A stretch of 12,356 nt of DNA from Treponema sp. UBA7590 (GTDB lineage: Bacteria; Spirochaetota; Spirochaetia; Treponematales; Treponemataceae), in the NCBI GenBank assembly GCA_002478955.1, contig DLKK01000068.1, forward strand, positions 12,775 through 25,130, written 5' to 3'. Positions 1-6,649 of this stretch are shown one piece after another (position 1 is the first letter of the stretch; the number at the start of each line of letters is the position of its first letter). The position numbers and the translations under genes are program-made. The notes beneath the pieces are model-generated. The model was not told the DNA's origin. It saw only the letters and a program-made list of their open reading frames with translations, and did not search any database.

Positions 1-635
1 AAGGTGCGATTGATTCATTTATCAGCAGCGGAAAAGTTGTCTATGGATGGCTTGGCGTTTCTCTTATGCCGGCTTCAAATGATTATAAGGAAGCTCTTGG
101 CGTGAACGATAAAGATGGCGCTCTTGCTGCCCAGGTATTTATCGGATCTCCTGCACAGAAAGGCGGAATGCGTCCTGGTGACTACATAGTTTCTGTTGGT
201 GGTCATAAAATCAAGGATGTTGATCAGGTTCAGCGTGAGGTTGGCCGTCTTGAGGCAGGAAAAACAGTTGACTTTGTTGTTATCCGCGATGGAAAGGAAG
301 TTACTCTTTCTGTAAAGATAGAAGAAAGAACAGAAAAAGTCTCTTCTGACAATGGAAAACTTTGGCCGGGCTTCATAGCTGCTCCAATCACAGAGGAGGT
401 GAAGAAGCAGTTTGAGCTTGACACAGACAAGGGCGTCCTTGTGACAAATGTCCTTGCAAAGTCTCCGGCTTCTGCGCTCAGGCTTCAGCAGGGTGATGTG
501 ATTACAGCTGTAAACGGAAAAGCTGTAAAGAATCTCAAGGAATTCTATGCAGAGCTAAGCAAAGTTGAAAAATCCGTTAATTTTGATGTTTACAGCAACG
601 GTGGAACAATCACAACCGGAACATATAAGTTTTAG
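1..635 (+). CDS. htrA: HtrA/DegQ-type periplasmic serine protease, C-terminal part (partial)
   Basis: The gene enters from the left edge (first whole codon at base 3) and shows about 210 C-terminal residues. HtrA proteases act in the cell envelope on misfolded proteins, using a trypsin-like domain followed by PDZ domains. The trypsin domain with its catalytic triad lies upstream of the window. What remains begins with the linker reading SGKVVYGWLGVSL, typical of the protease/PDZ1 junction. A first PDZ domain follows (about bases 50-330; SPAQKGGMRPGDYIVSVGG is the classic PDZ core). A second follows (about bases 350-630; SPASALRLQQGDVITAVNG). Two PDZ domains fit the DegP/DegQ layout rather than the one-PDZ DegS type. 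The stop is TAG at 633-635. The gene ends about 30 bases before the rplU promoter, so it is probably a separate transcription unit. Confidence 0.93.
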   Translation, partial: GAIDSFISSGKVVYGWLGVSLMPASNDYKEALGVNDKDGALAAQVFIGSPAQKGGMRPGDYIVSVGGHKIKDVDQVQREVGRLEAGKTVDFVVIRDGKEVTLSVKIEERTEKVSSDNGKLWPGFIAAPITEEVKKQFELDTDKGVLVTNVLAKSPASALRLQQGDVITAVNGKAVKNLKEFYAELSKVEKSVNFDVYSNGGTITTGTYKF

Positions 636-643
636 TATAGTAA

Positions 644-698
644 GTTCTGATGTTTTATTTGTTGACCTTAATCATTCAATTTGATAAAATATCAGAAC
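644..698. repeat. Long imperfect inverted repeat spanning the rplU promoter
   Basis: The left arm 644-658 (GTTCTGAT, G, TTTTAT) pairs with the right arm 684-698 (ATAAAA, T, ATCAGAAC). This gives 14 Watson-Crick pairs plus one G-T pair. The intervening bases (659-683) contain the -35 hexamer, and the right arm covers the -10 hexamer. No T-run follows the right arm, so this is not a standard intrinsic terminator. It could be an operator, or a 3' hairpin of the htrA mRNA. Pairing was done by eye. Confidence 0.55.
662..690 (+). promoter_or_regulatory. Sigma70-like promoter of rplU-prp-rpmA
   Basis: A -35 TTGACC (662-667), a 17-base spacer and a -10 TAAAAT (685-690) match the housekeeping consensus well. 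The predicted start is near 697, leaving a leader of about 84 bases before the rplU ATG. It is the only good promoter seen upstream of the L21/L27 genes. Confidence 0.7.
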
Positions 699-702
699 AC
701 TA

Positions 703-755
703 TGGTTACAAAAGTTGTAGTATCACCCGTTAAATACTGCGGCTGTTTTGTACCA
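703..755 (+). promoter_or_regulatory. Structured 5' leader of rplU (possible ribosomal-protein leader or attenuator)
   Basis: Two stacked stems can be drawn by hand. The outer stem pairs 703-713 with 746-755 (ten pairs with base 707 bulged out). The inner stem pairs 717-723 with 734-740 (seven pairs, one G-U) around a 10-base loop. The hairpin is followed two bases later by five T's (758-762), just upstream of the Shine-Dalgarno AGAGG at 768-772. Leaders that control L21 or other ribosomal proteins are known in other bacteria. Whether this one binds L21 or attenuates transcription is inference, and it does not obviously match the Firmicutes L21 leader. Confidence 0.45.
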
Positions 756-780
756 GATTTTTAATTCAGAGGTTGAAAAT

Positions 781-1092
781 ATGTACGCACTTGTTGAATA
801 TAAGGGCAAACAGTACAAAGCAGAAAAGGACGCTGTATTGACAGTTGATTCTATCGATGCTGAAAAAGGTGCTAAAATTGAAATTGATACAGTATTGCTC
901 GTAAGCGATGGTGACAAAGTTTCTGTTGGAGCTCCATACGTAAAAGGCGCAAAAGTTACTGTAGTTGTTGAGGAATCTTTCCGCGACAAAAAAGTTCTTG
1001 TTTTAAAATACAAATCAAAGAAAGATTATCACCGTTTGATCGGTCACAGACAGCATTACACAAACGTTCGCGTTGAATCAATTAATGCTTAA
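781..1092 (+). CDS. rplU: 50S ribosomal protein L21
   Basis: L21 is a 23S rRNA-binding protein of the large subunit. The product has 103 residues, the usual family length. It opens MYALVEYKGKQYKAEKDAV and ends with the family's conserved basic segment, KYKSKKDYHRLIGHRQHYT followed by NVRVESI. The ATG at 781 is chosen over an in-frame TTG at 748 because it gives the normal L21 N-terminus and has AGAGG (768-772) eight bases upstream. It is the first gene of a three-gene unit with prp and rpmA, the order also found in Firmicutes. The stop TAA (1090-1092) is followed immediately by the prp ATG, which suggests translational coupling. Expression probably comes from the promoter at 662-690 through the folded leader. 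Confidence 0.97.
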   Translation: MYALVEYKGKQYKAEKDAVLTVDSIDAEKGAKIEIDTVLLVSDGDKVSVGAPYVKGAKVTVVVEESFRDKKVLVLKYKSKKDYHRLIGHRQHYTNVRVESINA

Positions 1093-1428
1093 ATGACATC
1101 TGTGCTGATTGAGCGCAGTAAAACTGGTGTGCTGGTTGGCTGTACAGCTGAAGGGCATGCCGGATATGCTGAGCGTGGTTCAGATATAGTTTGTAGTGCG
1201 GTTACGGTTTTGATTCGGACAACACTGCAAGTTCTTTCTGGATTGCCTGCTGTAAATCTTGAGACTGATACTTCAAAAAGGGGTTTTATCAGATTCAGGG
1301 TTTTGAAAGGTTTTCCTTCTGAGGTTGAAGAAAAACTGAAATATGCTGGGGATTTTTTGCAGACTGGTCTTGAGTCGGTTGCAAAGGAGTTTCCGGATAA
1401 TCTGAAACTTGTAATAAATAGTTTATAA
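1093..1428 (+). CDS. prp: Ribosomal-processing cysteine protease Prp (YsxB family)
   Basis: Prp is a small cysteine protease which, in Staphylococcus aureus and relatives, removes an N-terminal extension from ribosomal protein L27. The 111-residue product has the family signature GHAGYAERGSDIVCSAV. The expected catalytic pair is His22 and Cys34, at the same positions I recall for the S. aureus enzyme. The conserved helix after the cysteine (TVLIRTTLQVLSGL) is also present. It lies between rplU and rpmA as in Firmicutes, starting directly after the rplU stop with no gap. The oddity is that the L27 encoded next door has no removable extension, so the usual substrate appears to be missing. The family call is firm; the substrate in this organism is unknown. 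Confidence 0.92.
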   Translation: MTSVLIERSKTGVLVGCTAEGHAGYAERGSDIVCSAVTVLIRTTLQVLSGLPAVNLETDTSKRGFIRFRVLKGFPSEVEEKLKYAGDFLQTGLESVAKEFPDNLKLVINSL

Positions 1429-1443
1429 GATAGGAGCTATAAA

Positions 1444-1704
1444 ATGGGAAGAACTAGAGGCGGTAGCGGCGCAAAAAACGGTCGTGATTCTAACCCTAAA
1501 AATTTGGGTGTAAAAAAATATAGCGGAGAATTTGTAACAGCTGGTTCAATTATTGTTCGTCAGCGTGGAACAAAATTCTTCCCTGGAGATAATGTTCAGA
1601 GAGCTGGTGATGACAGTTTGTTTGCTACAGCAGACGGAAATGTTGTTTTCCACGAAAGAATGAACAGAAAGTTCATTTCTGTAACACTTTCAAAGGCTGA
1701 ATAG
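1444..1704 (+). CDS. rpmA: 50S ribosomal protein L27
   Basis: L27 reaches the peptidyl-transferase centre with its N-terminal tail. The 86-residue product starts MGRTRGGSGAKNGRDSNPKN and continues with LGVK and GSIIVRQRGTKFFPGDNV, standard L27 features. AGGAG at 1432-1436 sits seven bases before the ATG. The short stretch between the prp stop and this ATG is in frame (TAA GAT AGG AGC TAT AAA ATG) and holds no earlier start. The protein therefore begins right at the Gly-rich tail and cannot carry the Firmicutes-type extension ending in a Prp cleavage site. It is the last gene of the rplU unit and is closed by the terminator at 1727-1767. Confidence 0.97.
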   Translation: MGRTRGGSGAKNGRDSNPKNLGVKKYSGEFVTAGSIIVRQRGTKFFPGDNVQRAGDDSLFATADGNVVFHERMNRKFISVTLSKAE

Positions 1705-1726
1705 TCTAGTCTGAATATTTTGTTAC

Positions 1727-1767
1727 TACCCGGTTCGGAGTATTATTCTGTGCCGGGTATTTTTTTT
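1727..1767 (+). terminator. Rho-independent terminator after rpmA
   Basis: TACCCGG (1727-1733) pairs perfectly with CCGGGTA (1753-1759), and weaker pairing continues inside the loop. Eight T's follow (1760-1767). It closes the rplU-prp-rpmA unit and separates it from obg. Confidence 0.9.
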
Positions 1768-1802
1768 GTTGTTTATATTTGTTGAATTTTGCGGGGTAAA
1801 AA

Positions 1803-2921
1803 ATGTTTCAGTTTGCTGATGAAGCAGTGATTGAAGTTCATTCTGGAAAAGGTGGAAACGGATGTATTGCGTTCCGCCGGGAAAAATATATTCCTCATGG
1901 TGGACCTAACGGTGGCGATGGCGGAAAAGGCGGAAATGTTATTTTTGTTGTAAAAAGAAATATGCGTACGCTTTCAAGGCTTCGTCATCATCATATTTTT
2001 AAGGCTCGTAATGGTGGCGATGGACAAGGCTGGAACAGGTTTGGAAAAGATGGCGAGGATGTTGTTATTCCAATTCCACCGGGAACTACAATCCGTGATG
2101 CATACACAAACGAGCTTATCCACGATTTTACAGATGACGAGGAAAACAAGGAATTTCTTTTTTTGGAAGGTGGAAAAGGCGGCTGGGGAAACGTCCATTT
2201 TAAGACTTCAACAAATCAGGCTCCGCGGTATGCACATCCTGGAGCACCGGGCGAAGAGCGGACTGTAAAGCTGGAACTTAGCATAATTGCTGATGTCGGT
2301 CTGGTTGGTTTTCCGAACGCAGGAAAATCTTCACTTCTTACGGCGTTTACAAATGCCCGTCCAAAGATTGCGCCGTATCCTTTTACAACCAAGATTCCAA
2401 ATCTTGGCGTCCTTAGGGTTGATGATGAGCAGGATATAATCATTGCGGACATCCCTGGAATTATTGAGGGGGCTTCTGAAGGCGTGGGGCTCGGCTTTGA
2501 CTTTTTGAAGCACATTTCGCGCACAGCATGCCTTTTGTTCATGATTGACTGTTCAGACGAAAATTATCTTACTGCATATAATACGTTGCTTGATGAGCTT
2601 GGAAATTATTCGCCTTCACTTCTGGAGAAACCGCGTATTGTTCTTGCAAACAAGATTGATGTTGACGGTGCGGAACAAAATGCGGCGGAAGTTGTTTATG
2701 CAATCAAGGAAAAAGAGCCGCAGACAACTGTTATTCCTGTTTCTGTCCAGAATAATATTGGAATGGGAACCGCAAAAAAAGCGATTATTGAGCTTGTGAA
2801 CCGGCTGGAAGGAAACGATCCGGATTCAAAGACGGAAGGTGGAACGATAAAAACTCCTGGTTTTATGCAATCAGATGATTTTGACGATGAAAATATCCAG
2901 TATCCTGGAAGCGAAAAGTAA
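1803..2921 (+). CDS. obg: Obg/CgtA-family ribosome-assembly GTPase
   Basis: Obg is a GTPase that assists late 50S assembly and links ribosome state to growth and ppGpp. The 372-residue product has the Gly-rich Obg fold at residues 1-158 (GKGGNG, GGPNGGDGGKGGN). The G domain follows: P-loop GFPNAGKSS (169-177), switch I TTKIPN (195-200), DIPGIIEGA (216-224) and NKID (283-286). After the G domain only a short acidic tail remains (about residues 337-372), so the C-terminal OCT domain of Bacillus-type Obg is absent. The start has GGGG at 1793-1796 as a likely ribosome-binding site. I see no convincing promoter in 1768-1802, so readthrough or a weak promoter is possible. The stop TAA shares its last base with the nadD ATG. 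Confidence 0.96.
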   Translation: MFQFADEAVIEVHSGKGGNGCIAFRREKYIPHGGPNGGDGGKGGNVIFVVKRNMRTLSRLRHHHIFKARNGGDGQGWNRFGKDGEDVVIPIPPGTTIRDAYTNELIHDFTDDEENKEFLFLEGGKGGWGNVHFKTSTNQAPRYAHPGAPGEERTVKLELSIIADVGLVGFPNAGKSSLLTAFTNARPKIAPYPFTTKIPNLGVLRVDDEQDIIIADIPGIIEGASEGVGLGFDFLKHISRTACLLFMIDCSDENYLTAYNTLLDELGNYSPSLLEKPRIVLANKIDVDGAEQNAAEVVYAIKEKEPQTTVIPVSVQNNIGMGTAKKAIIELVNRLEGNDPDSKTEGGTIKTPGFMQSDDFDDENIQYPGSEK

Positions 2922-3598
2922 TGAAAATTGCAGTTCTTGGCGGAAGCTTTAACCCGATTCATCTTGGGCATGCAATGCTTGCTGATACAGTCCTGACGGA
3001 ATACGGATTTGACAAAATTCTTTTTGTTCCGACATATATTCCACCGCATAAACAGATGGATTCCGCGGTTTCACCTGAACAACGGCTTGAGATGGTGAGG
3101 CTTTTCTGCAAATCGTCCTGTCTTGACGGTGTCCAGAGATTTTTTGCCGAGGATTGTGAGATTCTTCGCGGTGGAACTTCGTATACGGTGGACACGCTTT
3201 CTTATATTTCTGAAAAATATAAGGATGAGCTTGATGGTTCACGGCCGGCTTTCGTGATGGGACAGGAAGTTGCTTCCCAGTTTTATAGGTGGAAAAATCC
3301 TGAAAAAATTGCCGGGCTTGCGGATATTTTGATTGCGCGCAGAAATCCTGACCACAATGGAATAAAAACGGAAATCAGCAGGAACAGACCTTCCGGAGAT
3401 TATTCAGAAGACTACGCTGACGAAAGTTATCTGGAGAAGTTTCCGTATAACCATTCATTTGTGGAAAATCCGGTGTTTCCAGTTTCCTCAACAGAAATCC
3501 GGGCAAGAATTGCGCTTGGCAAGGCGTGGCGTTACCTTGTTCCAGAACCGGTTTTTCAGTATATTATTTCTAATAATCTGTATGGTAAGCGAAAATGA
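2921..3598 (+). CDS. nadD: Nicotinate-nucleotide adenylyltransferase NadD
   Basis: NadD transfers AMP from ATP to nicotinate mononucleotide, forming deamido-NAD in the NAD pathway. The 225-residue product carries the nucleotidyltransferase signature GGSFNPIHLGH (residues 7-17, including the two active-site histidines), VPTYIPPHK (about 36-44) and the late SSTEIRARI motif. It ends with the common LVPEPVFQYIISNNLY segment. It overlaps obg by one base (TAATG) and yqeK by four (ATGA), so it is clearly translated as part of this operon. The nadD-yqeK-rsfS order with obg nearby is widespread in bacteria. An insert around residues 145-175, rich in charged residues, looks variable and of no obvious function. 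Confidence 0.95.
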   Translation: MKIAVLGGSFNPIHLGHAMLADTVLTEYGFDKILFVPTYIPPHKQMDSAVSPEQRLEMVRLFCKSSCLDGVQRFFAEDCEILRGGTSYTVDTLSYISEKYKDELDGSRPAFVMGQEVASQFYRWKNPEKIAGLADILIARRNPDHNGIKTEISRNRPSGDYSEDYADESYLEKFPYNHSFVENPVFPVSSTEIRARIALGKAWRYLVPEPVFQYIISNNLYGKRK

Positions 3599-4179
3599 TT
3601 GAAAATATTGATGAAGTTACTGAAAAAATCAGGAAATATGTAAAAAAATCTGTGGGGCAGGCAAGATATGAACATTCTGTAAGAACCGCAGAAACTTGCG
3701 CAAAACTCTGCAAAAAATATGGTTTTGATGAAAAAACTGGTTATCTTGCAGGAATTTCGCATGATATGTGCAAAAAGCTTCCTCCGGAAGAGTTGCTTAA
3801 GACTGCCGAAGGTGACGGAAAACCTGTTTCTGAGCTGGAAAAATCAAATCCTTCGTTGCTCCATGGCAGGGCTGCCGCAATAAAGCTTCAAGATGAATTT
3901 GATGTTCATGAGCCAGAAGTGATAGAGGCTGTCGCAAACCATACATTTGGAAAAAAAGGATTGTGCCCGCTGGGAAAAATTCTGTATATTTCTGACAAAA
4001 TTGAGCCAGGGCGCGAGCATGTGAACGATGCTTATATGAAAAGCATAAAAAATCTTTCTTTGGATGAATTATTTTACAAAGTAGTTTCAGACAGCAAGGA
4101 ATATCTTTTGAAAAAAGGCAAAAAAATTGCGCCGGAAACAGAAGAGCTTTTGAAATATCTTGAATCAGGTGGAGTATGA
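3595..4179 (+). CDS. yqeK: YqeK-type HD-domain hydrolase (probable symmetrical Ap4A hydrolase)
   Basis: YqeK proteins are HD-domain metal-dependent hydrolases. The Bacillus and related enzymes cleave diadenosine tetraphosphate into two ADP. The 194-residue product shows every expected metal-site element: His27 in YEHSVRTA, His56-Asp57 in GISHD, His90 in LLHGRAAA, His116 in NHTFG, and Asp134 in ISDKIEPGR. Length and motif spacing are normal for the family. The ATG overlaps the nadD stop (ATGA at 3595-3598), and its own stop overlaps the next gene's ATG in the same way, so the four-base coupling is used twice in a row. Placement after nadD is a classic arrangement. The Ap4A activity is taken from characterised relatives, not seen directly here. 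Confidence 0.9.
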   Translation: MIENIDEVTEKIRKYVKKSVGQARYEHSVRTAETCAKLCKKYGFDEKTGYLAGISHDMCKKLPPEELLKTAEGDGKPVSELEKSNPSLLHGRAAAIKLQDEFDVHEPEVIEAVANHTFGKKGLCPLGKILYISDKIEPGREHVNDAYMKSIKNLSLDELFYKVVSDSKEYLLKKGKKIAPETEELLKYLESGGV

Positions 4180-5399
4180 ACAGAATCAGATTAAGGGACG
4201 AGCAAAAAGGTGCGATTCTTCTTGGAATAATTATTCTTATCATTGTTGTTGTTTCAATTGTGATGGCAGCCTCATTAAAAAAAGACAATGTTGCTGAAAT
4301 GCTTTCTGAAGACCAGGTTGTGCGTGTCCTGAACATTCTTGAAGATGATGACGGAAGTGTGATTTTCACAAATGTGCTGATTTATTATCCGGTTTCTGGA
4401 AAGGCTGCCGCGGTTAATATTCCCGGAAATACGGCGGCGATTTATCAGTCTTTGGGGCGCGTTGACCGCATTGATCAGGTTTATAAGGAAAAAGGCTGCG
4501 AGGCATACAAATCTGAGATAGAAAAACTTCTTGCCTGCAAGATTCCGTTCTATATGTCGATGAAATTCTCTGACTTCATAAAGATTACGGATATGCTTGG
4601 CGGAATGAGGGTTTTTATTCCGGCTCCGGTTGATTCTGTCTCTGAGAACGGGGAACGTTGGCTTTTGCCTTCTGGTGCTGTTACATTGGATGGTGATAAA
4701 ATCTCAACGTATATAAAATACCGGAATGAAGACGAATCTGATTTTGATGTACAGGAACGATACCAGAATGTTGTTGCCGCTTTTTATTCAATGCTGCACG
4801 ACAAGAAAAATGTTCTTTTTGCAAAGAAAAACAACTTCGGGCAGTTTAAGAAATTTATAACGCTGAATTTGAATGACGATGATTCCCGCCGGCTTCTTTT
4901 TCAGATTTCCAATATGGATTCAGAGACAATTGCGCGGCAGACAGTAACTGGAAGAATCAGGATTATGGACGGACAAAGGCTTATGTTTCCTTTGAACAAT
5001 GGTGAGTTCATAAAAGAAGCCGTAAAGCAGAGCACAAATATGCTTATCTCAAACAGCGGAACTTATGCCAGCCGCGTTTATGTCCTTGAGATAAAGAATG
5101 GAACTACAGTCCAGGGGCTTGCGCACAATACTTCAATCTTGTTCCAGAATGCAAGCTACGATGTCCTTAGTGCCGTTAATGCAGACAGAAATGACTATGA
5201 AAAAACTGTGATTATTGATCACATTGGAAATAAAGAAATTGCTTCAATGGTTGGAAATTTTATTCATTGTACAAACATACAGGAAGAAGAGGTTGACCTT
5301 TCCCGCTCAGAAAGTGATACTTCGGCAGATGTTGACTTTACGATTATTTTAGGTAAAGATTTTGACGGCCGATATGTTCGTGCCTCTCGCGGTGAATAA
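4176..5399 (+). CDS. LytR-CpsA-Psr (LCP) family membrane protein with LytR_C domain, atypical active site
   Basis: LCP proteins are membrane-anchored phosphotransferases that attach glycopolymers to the cell wall or similar acceptors. The 407-residue product has one N-terminal membrane helix (about residues 11-33, ILLGIIILIIVVVSIVM), an LCP core (about 48-210) and a C-terminal LytR_C-type domain (about 300-395; VYVLEIKNGTTVQGLA). The core keeps the LCP layout, including TYIKYRNEDESDFDVQERYQ (178-197). Several catalytic positions differ, however: the usual RSD reads FTN (64-66), IPRDT reads IPGNT (82-86), and one arginine of the R-x-R element is Lys181. It overlaps yqeK by four bases. Proteins of this type between yqeK and rsfS occur in other bacteria. 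The enzymatic role is uncertain because of the substitutions. Confidence 0.8.
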   Translation: MNRIRLRDEQKGAILLGIIILIIVVVSIVMAASLKKDNVAEMLSEDQVVRVLNILEDDDGSVIFTNVLIYYPVSGKAAAVNIPGNTAAIYQSLGRVDRIDQVYKEKGCEAYKSEIEKLLACKIPFYMSMKFSDFIKITDMLGGMRVFIPAPVDSVSENGERWLLPSGAVTLDGDKISTYIKYRNEDESDFDVQERYQNVVAAFYSMLHDKKNVLFAKKNNFGQFKKFITLNLNDDDSRRLLFQISNMDSETIARQTVTGRIRIMDGQRLMFPLNNGEFIKEAVKQSTNMLISNSGTYASRVYVLEIKNGTTVQGLAHNTSILFQNASYDVLSAVNADRNDYEKTVIIDHIGNKEIASMVGNFIHCTNIQEEEVDLSRSESDTSADVDFTIILGKDFDGRYVRASRGE

Positions 5400-5426
5400 A
5401 TTTTCAAAAAATAAATGGGGGAAAAA

Positions 5427-5792
5427 ATGGAAAATAAGACTATAGAACAAAAAGCATTGGAAATTGCCCGCCTTCTTGAGGATGGCAAAGGAAAAGATGT
5501 TACAGTAATCGATGTTTCCGAGCTGAACAGCTGGACAGATTATTTTGTAATAACAACAATCACATCTTCTGCGCATTGGCAGGGGCTTTACAAGCAGGTA
5601 AAGGATTACGTAAAGGAAAACGATATGGAAATCCATGTCACAAACAGGAAAAGTCCTGATGGCGATGACTGGAATCTTATCGATATTGGGCCGGTTGTTG
5701 TTCATCTTATGTCTGAGGCTGCAAGAAATTTCTATGACTTGGAAAAATTGTGGCATGCGGGAAAAATCATCGATTTTCACAAGGCTGAATAG
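5427..5792 (+). CDS. rsfS: Ribosomal silencing factor RsfS
   Basis: RsfS binds ribosomal protein L14 and blocks joining of the 30S and 50S subunits, silencing ribosomes when nutrients are short. The 121-residue product matches the family throughout. It has a leading helix EQKALEIARLLEDGKGKDV, then VIDVSELNSWTDYFVI, the segment SPDGDDWNLIDIGPVVVHL, and the C-terminal FYDLEKLWHAGK. The ATG at 5427 is preferred because the run GGGGG (5417-5421) sits five bases ahead. An in-frame ATG at 5415 would add four residues but has no ribosome-binding site. The same G-run plus A-rich spacer precedes obg and the kinase gene, so it appears normal in this genome. It sits 27 bases after the LCP gene and five before the next. 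Confidence 0.95.
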   Translation: MENKTIEQKALEIARLLEDGKGKDVTVIDVSELNSWTDYFVITTITSSAHWQGLYKQVKDYVKENDMEIHVTNRKSPDGDDWNLIDIGPVVVHLMSEAARNFYDLEKLWHAGKIIDFHKAE

Positions 5793-5797
5793 CAAAA

Positions 5798-6649
5798 ATG
5801 AATAAAATTGAGCTAGAAAAATGCGCCTGCTTTGGCGTTGCCGGAAATTTTACTGGGCATCTTGAGCAGGCCGGAGAAGCTTTTGATTTTAAGAATGTGA
5901 AAACGCAGGAACTTAATGCTCCAAAAGCGTTGTTTCCGACGTATCTTCCACATATAAGCGGAAACGGGGAAACTCCTGCATTTTTAGGAGTTTTTCCGTT
6001 TGACTCAAGGACAATAATTTTTCCTGCAAATGAACAGAAGATTCAGATTGAGCCGGAATGTGCCATTATCTTTAATGCAAAATGGAAGGATGGAAAAATT
6101 TTGGCTCTTAGTCCGATTTGTTTTGGAGCTTCAAATGATGTTTCAATCCGAAAAGCCGGTGCAAAAAAAATCAGCCTAAAGAAAAACTGGGGAAAATCAA
6201 GCAAGGGGCTTTCTGAAAACCTTATTTCCTTGGATTCTTTTGATGAAAAAGGAATTTTGAACGGCTACAGAATCGCTTCTTTTATGGTCCGCGGTGAAAA
6301 CGTCTTTGAATACGGCGAGAACAGCTCTATTCGTGATTATTCCTACATTTATGGAAAGCTTGAAAACTGGCTGGTTGAAAAATTCAATGCGCAAAAAGAT
6401 GAAGGCCCGGCGGAAAACATAAATTCTTATTTGAAGGAATCCGGTTTTCCTGAAAAAATTATGGTTTCGGTTGGCGCAACGCGTTATACAGCTTTTGGTG
6501 AACAAAATTTTCTTTTAAAAGGTGACAAATCCGTTGTTGTGCTTTATCCGGAAGAAAAATATTCACCGGAAGATATAAAAAATCTTGTAAAAAAGAATGA
6601 TTTTGCGGATTCTGGAATTTCCGCACTTGCTCAGGAAGTTGTTCTATGA
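5798..6649 (+). CDS. DUF5718 family protein with fumarylacetoacetase (FAH)-like signature
   Basis: I recognise this 283-residue protein as DUF5718-like, from GVAGNFTGHLEQAGEA at the N-terminus, KKNWGKSSKG in the middle and GATRYTAFGE near the end. The function is unknown. The order of motifs resembles the FAH superfamily of metal-dependent C-C hydrolases and decarboxylases: an H-x-x-E element (His21, Glu24), E-x-E at Glu85/Glu87, N-D-V-S-x-R at 113-118 with Asp114 as a possible metal ligand, a W-x-x-x-K-G segment (131-137), and a Gly-Ala-Thr...Leu-Lys-Gly-Asp segment (226-243) like the FAH C-terminal strand. No signal peptide or membrane helix is seen, so it is probably cytoplasmic. It starts five bases after rsfS and ends overlapping a small gene by four bases. 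The FAH link is my inference. Confidence 0.75.
   Translation: MNKIELEKCACFGVAGNFTGHLEQAGEAFDFKNVKTQELNAPKALFPTYLPHISGNGETPAFLGVFPFDSRTIIFPANEQKIQIEPECAIIFNAKWKDGKILALSPICFGASNDVSIRKAGAKKISLKKNWGKSSKGLSENLISLDSFDEKGILNGYRIASFMVRGENVFEYGENSSIRDYSYIYGKLENWLVEKFNAQKDEGPAENINSYLKESGFPEKIMVSVGATRYTAFGEQNFLLKGDKSVVVLYPEEKYSPEDIKNLVKKNDFADSGISALAQEVVL

Noticed and set aside
748..780. In-frame TTG upstream of rplU that would add 11 residues to L21
   Set aside because: The longer product would not match the conserved L21 N-terminus, and the region overlaps the leader hairpin and the Shine-Dalgarno of the ATG at 781.
3797..4369. Open frame of 190 codons on the minus strand
   Set aside because: It overlaps yqeK and the LCP gene, both well supported; its predicted product looks like random composition rich in Ser, Phe and Ile.
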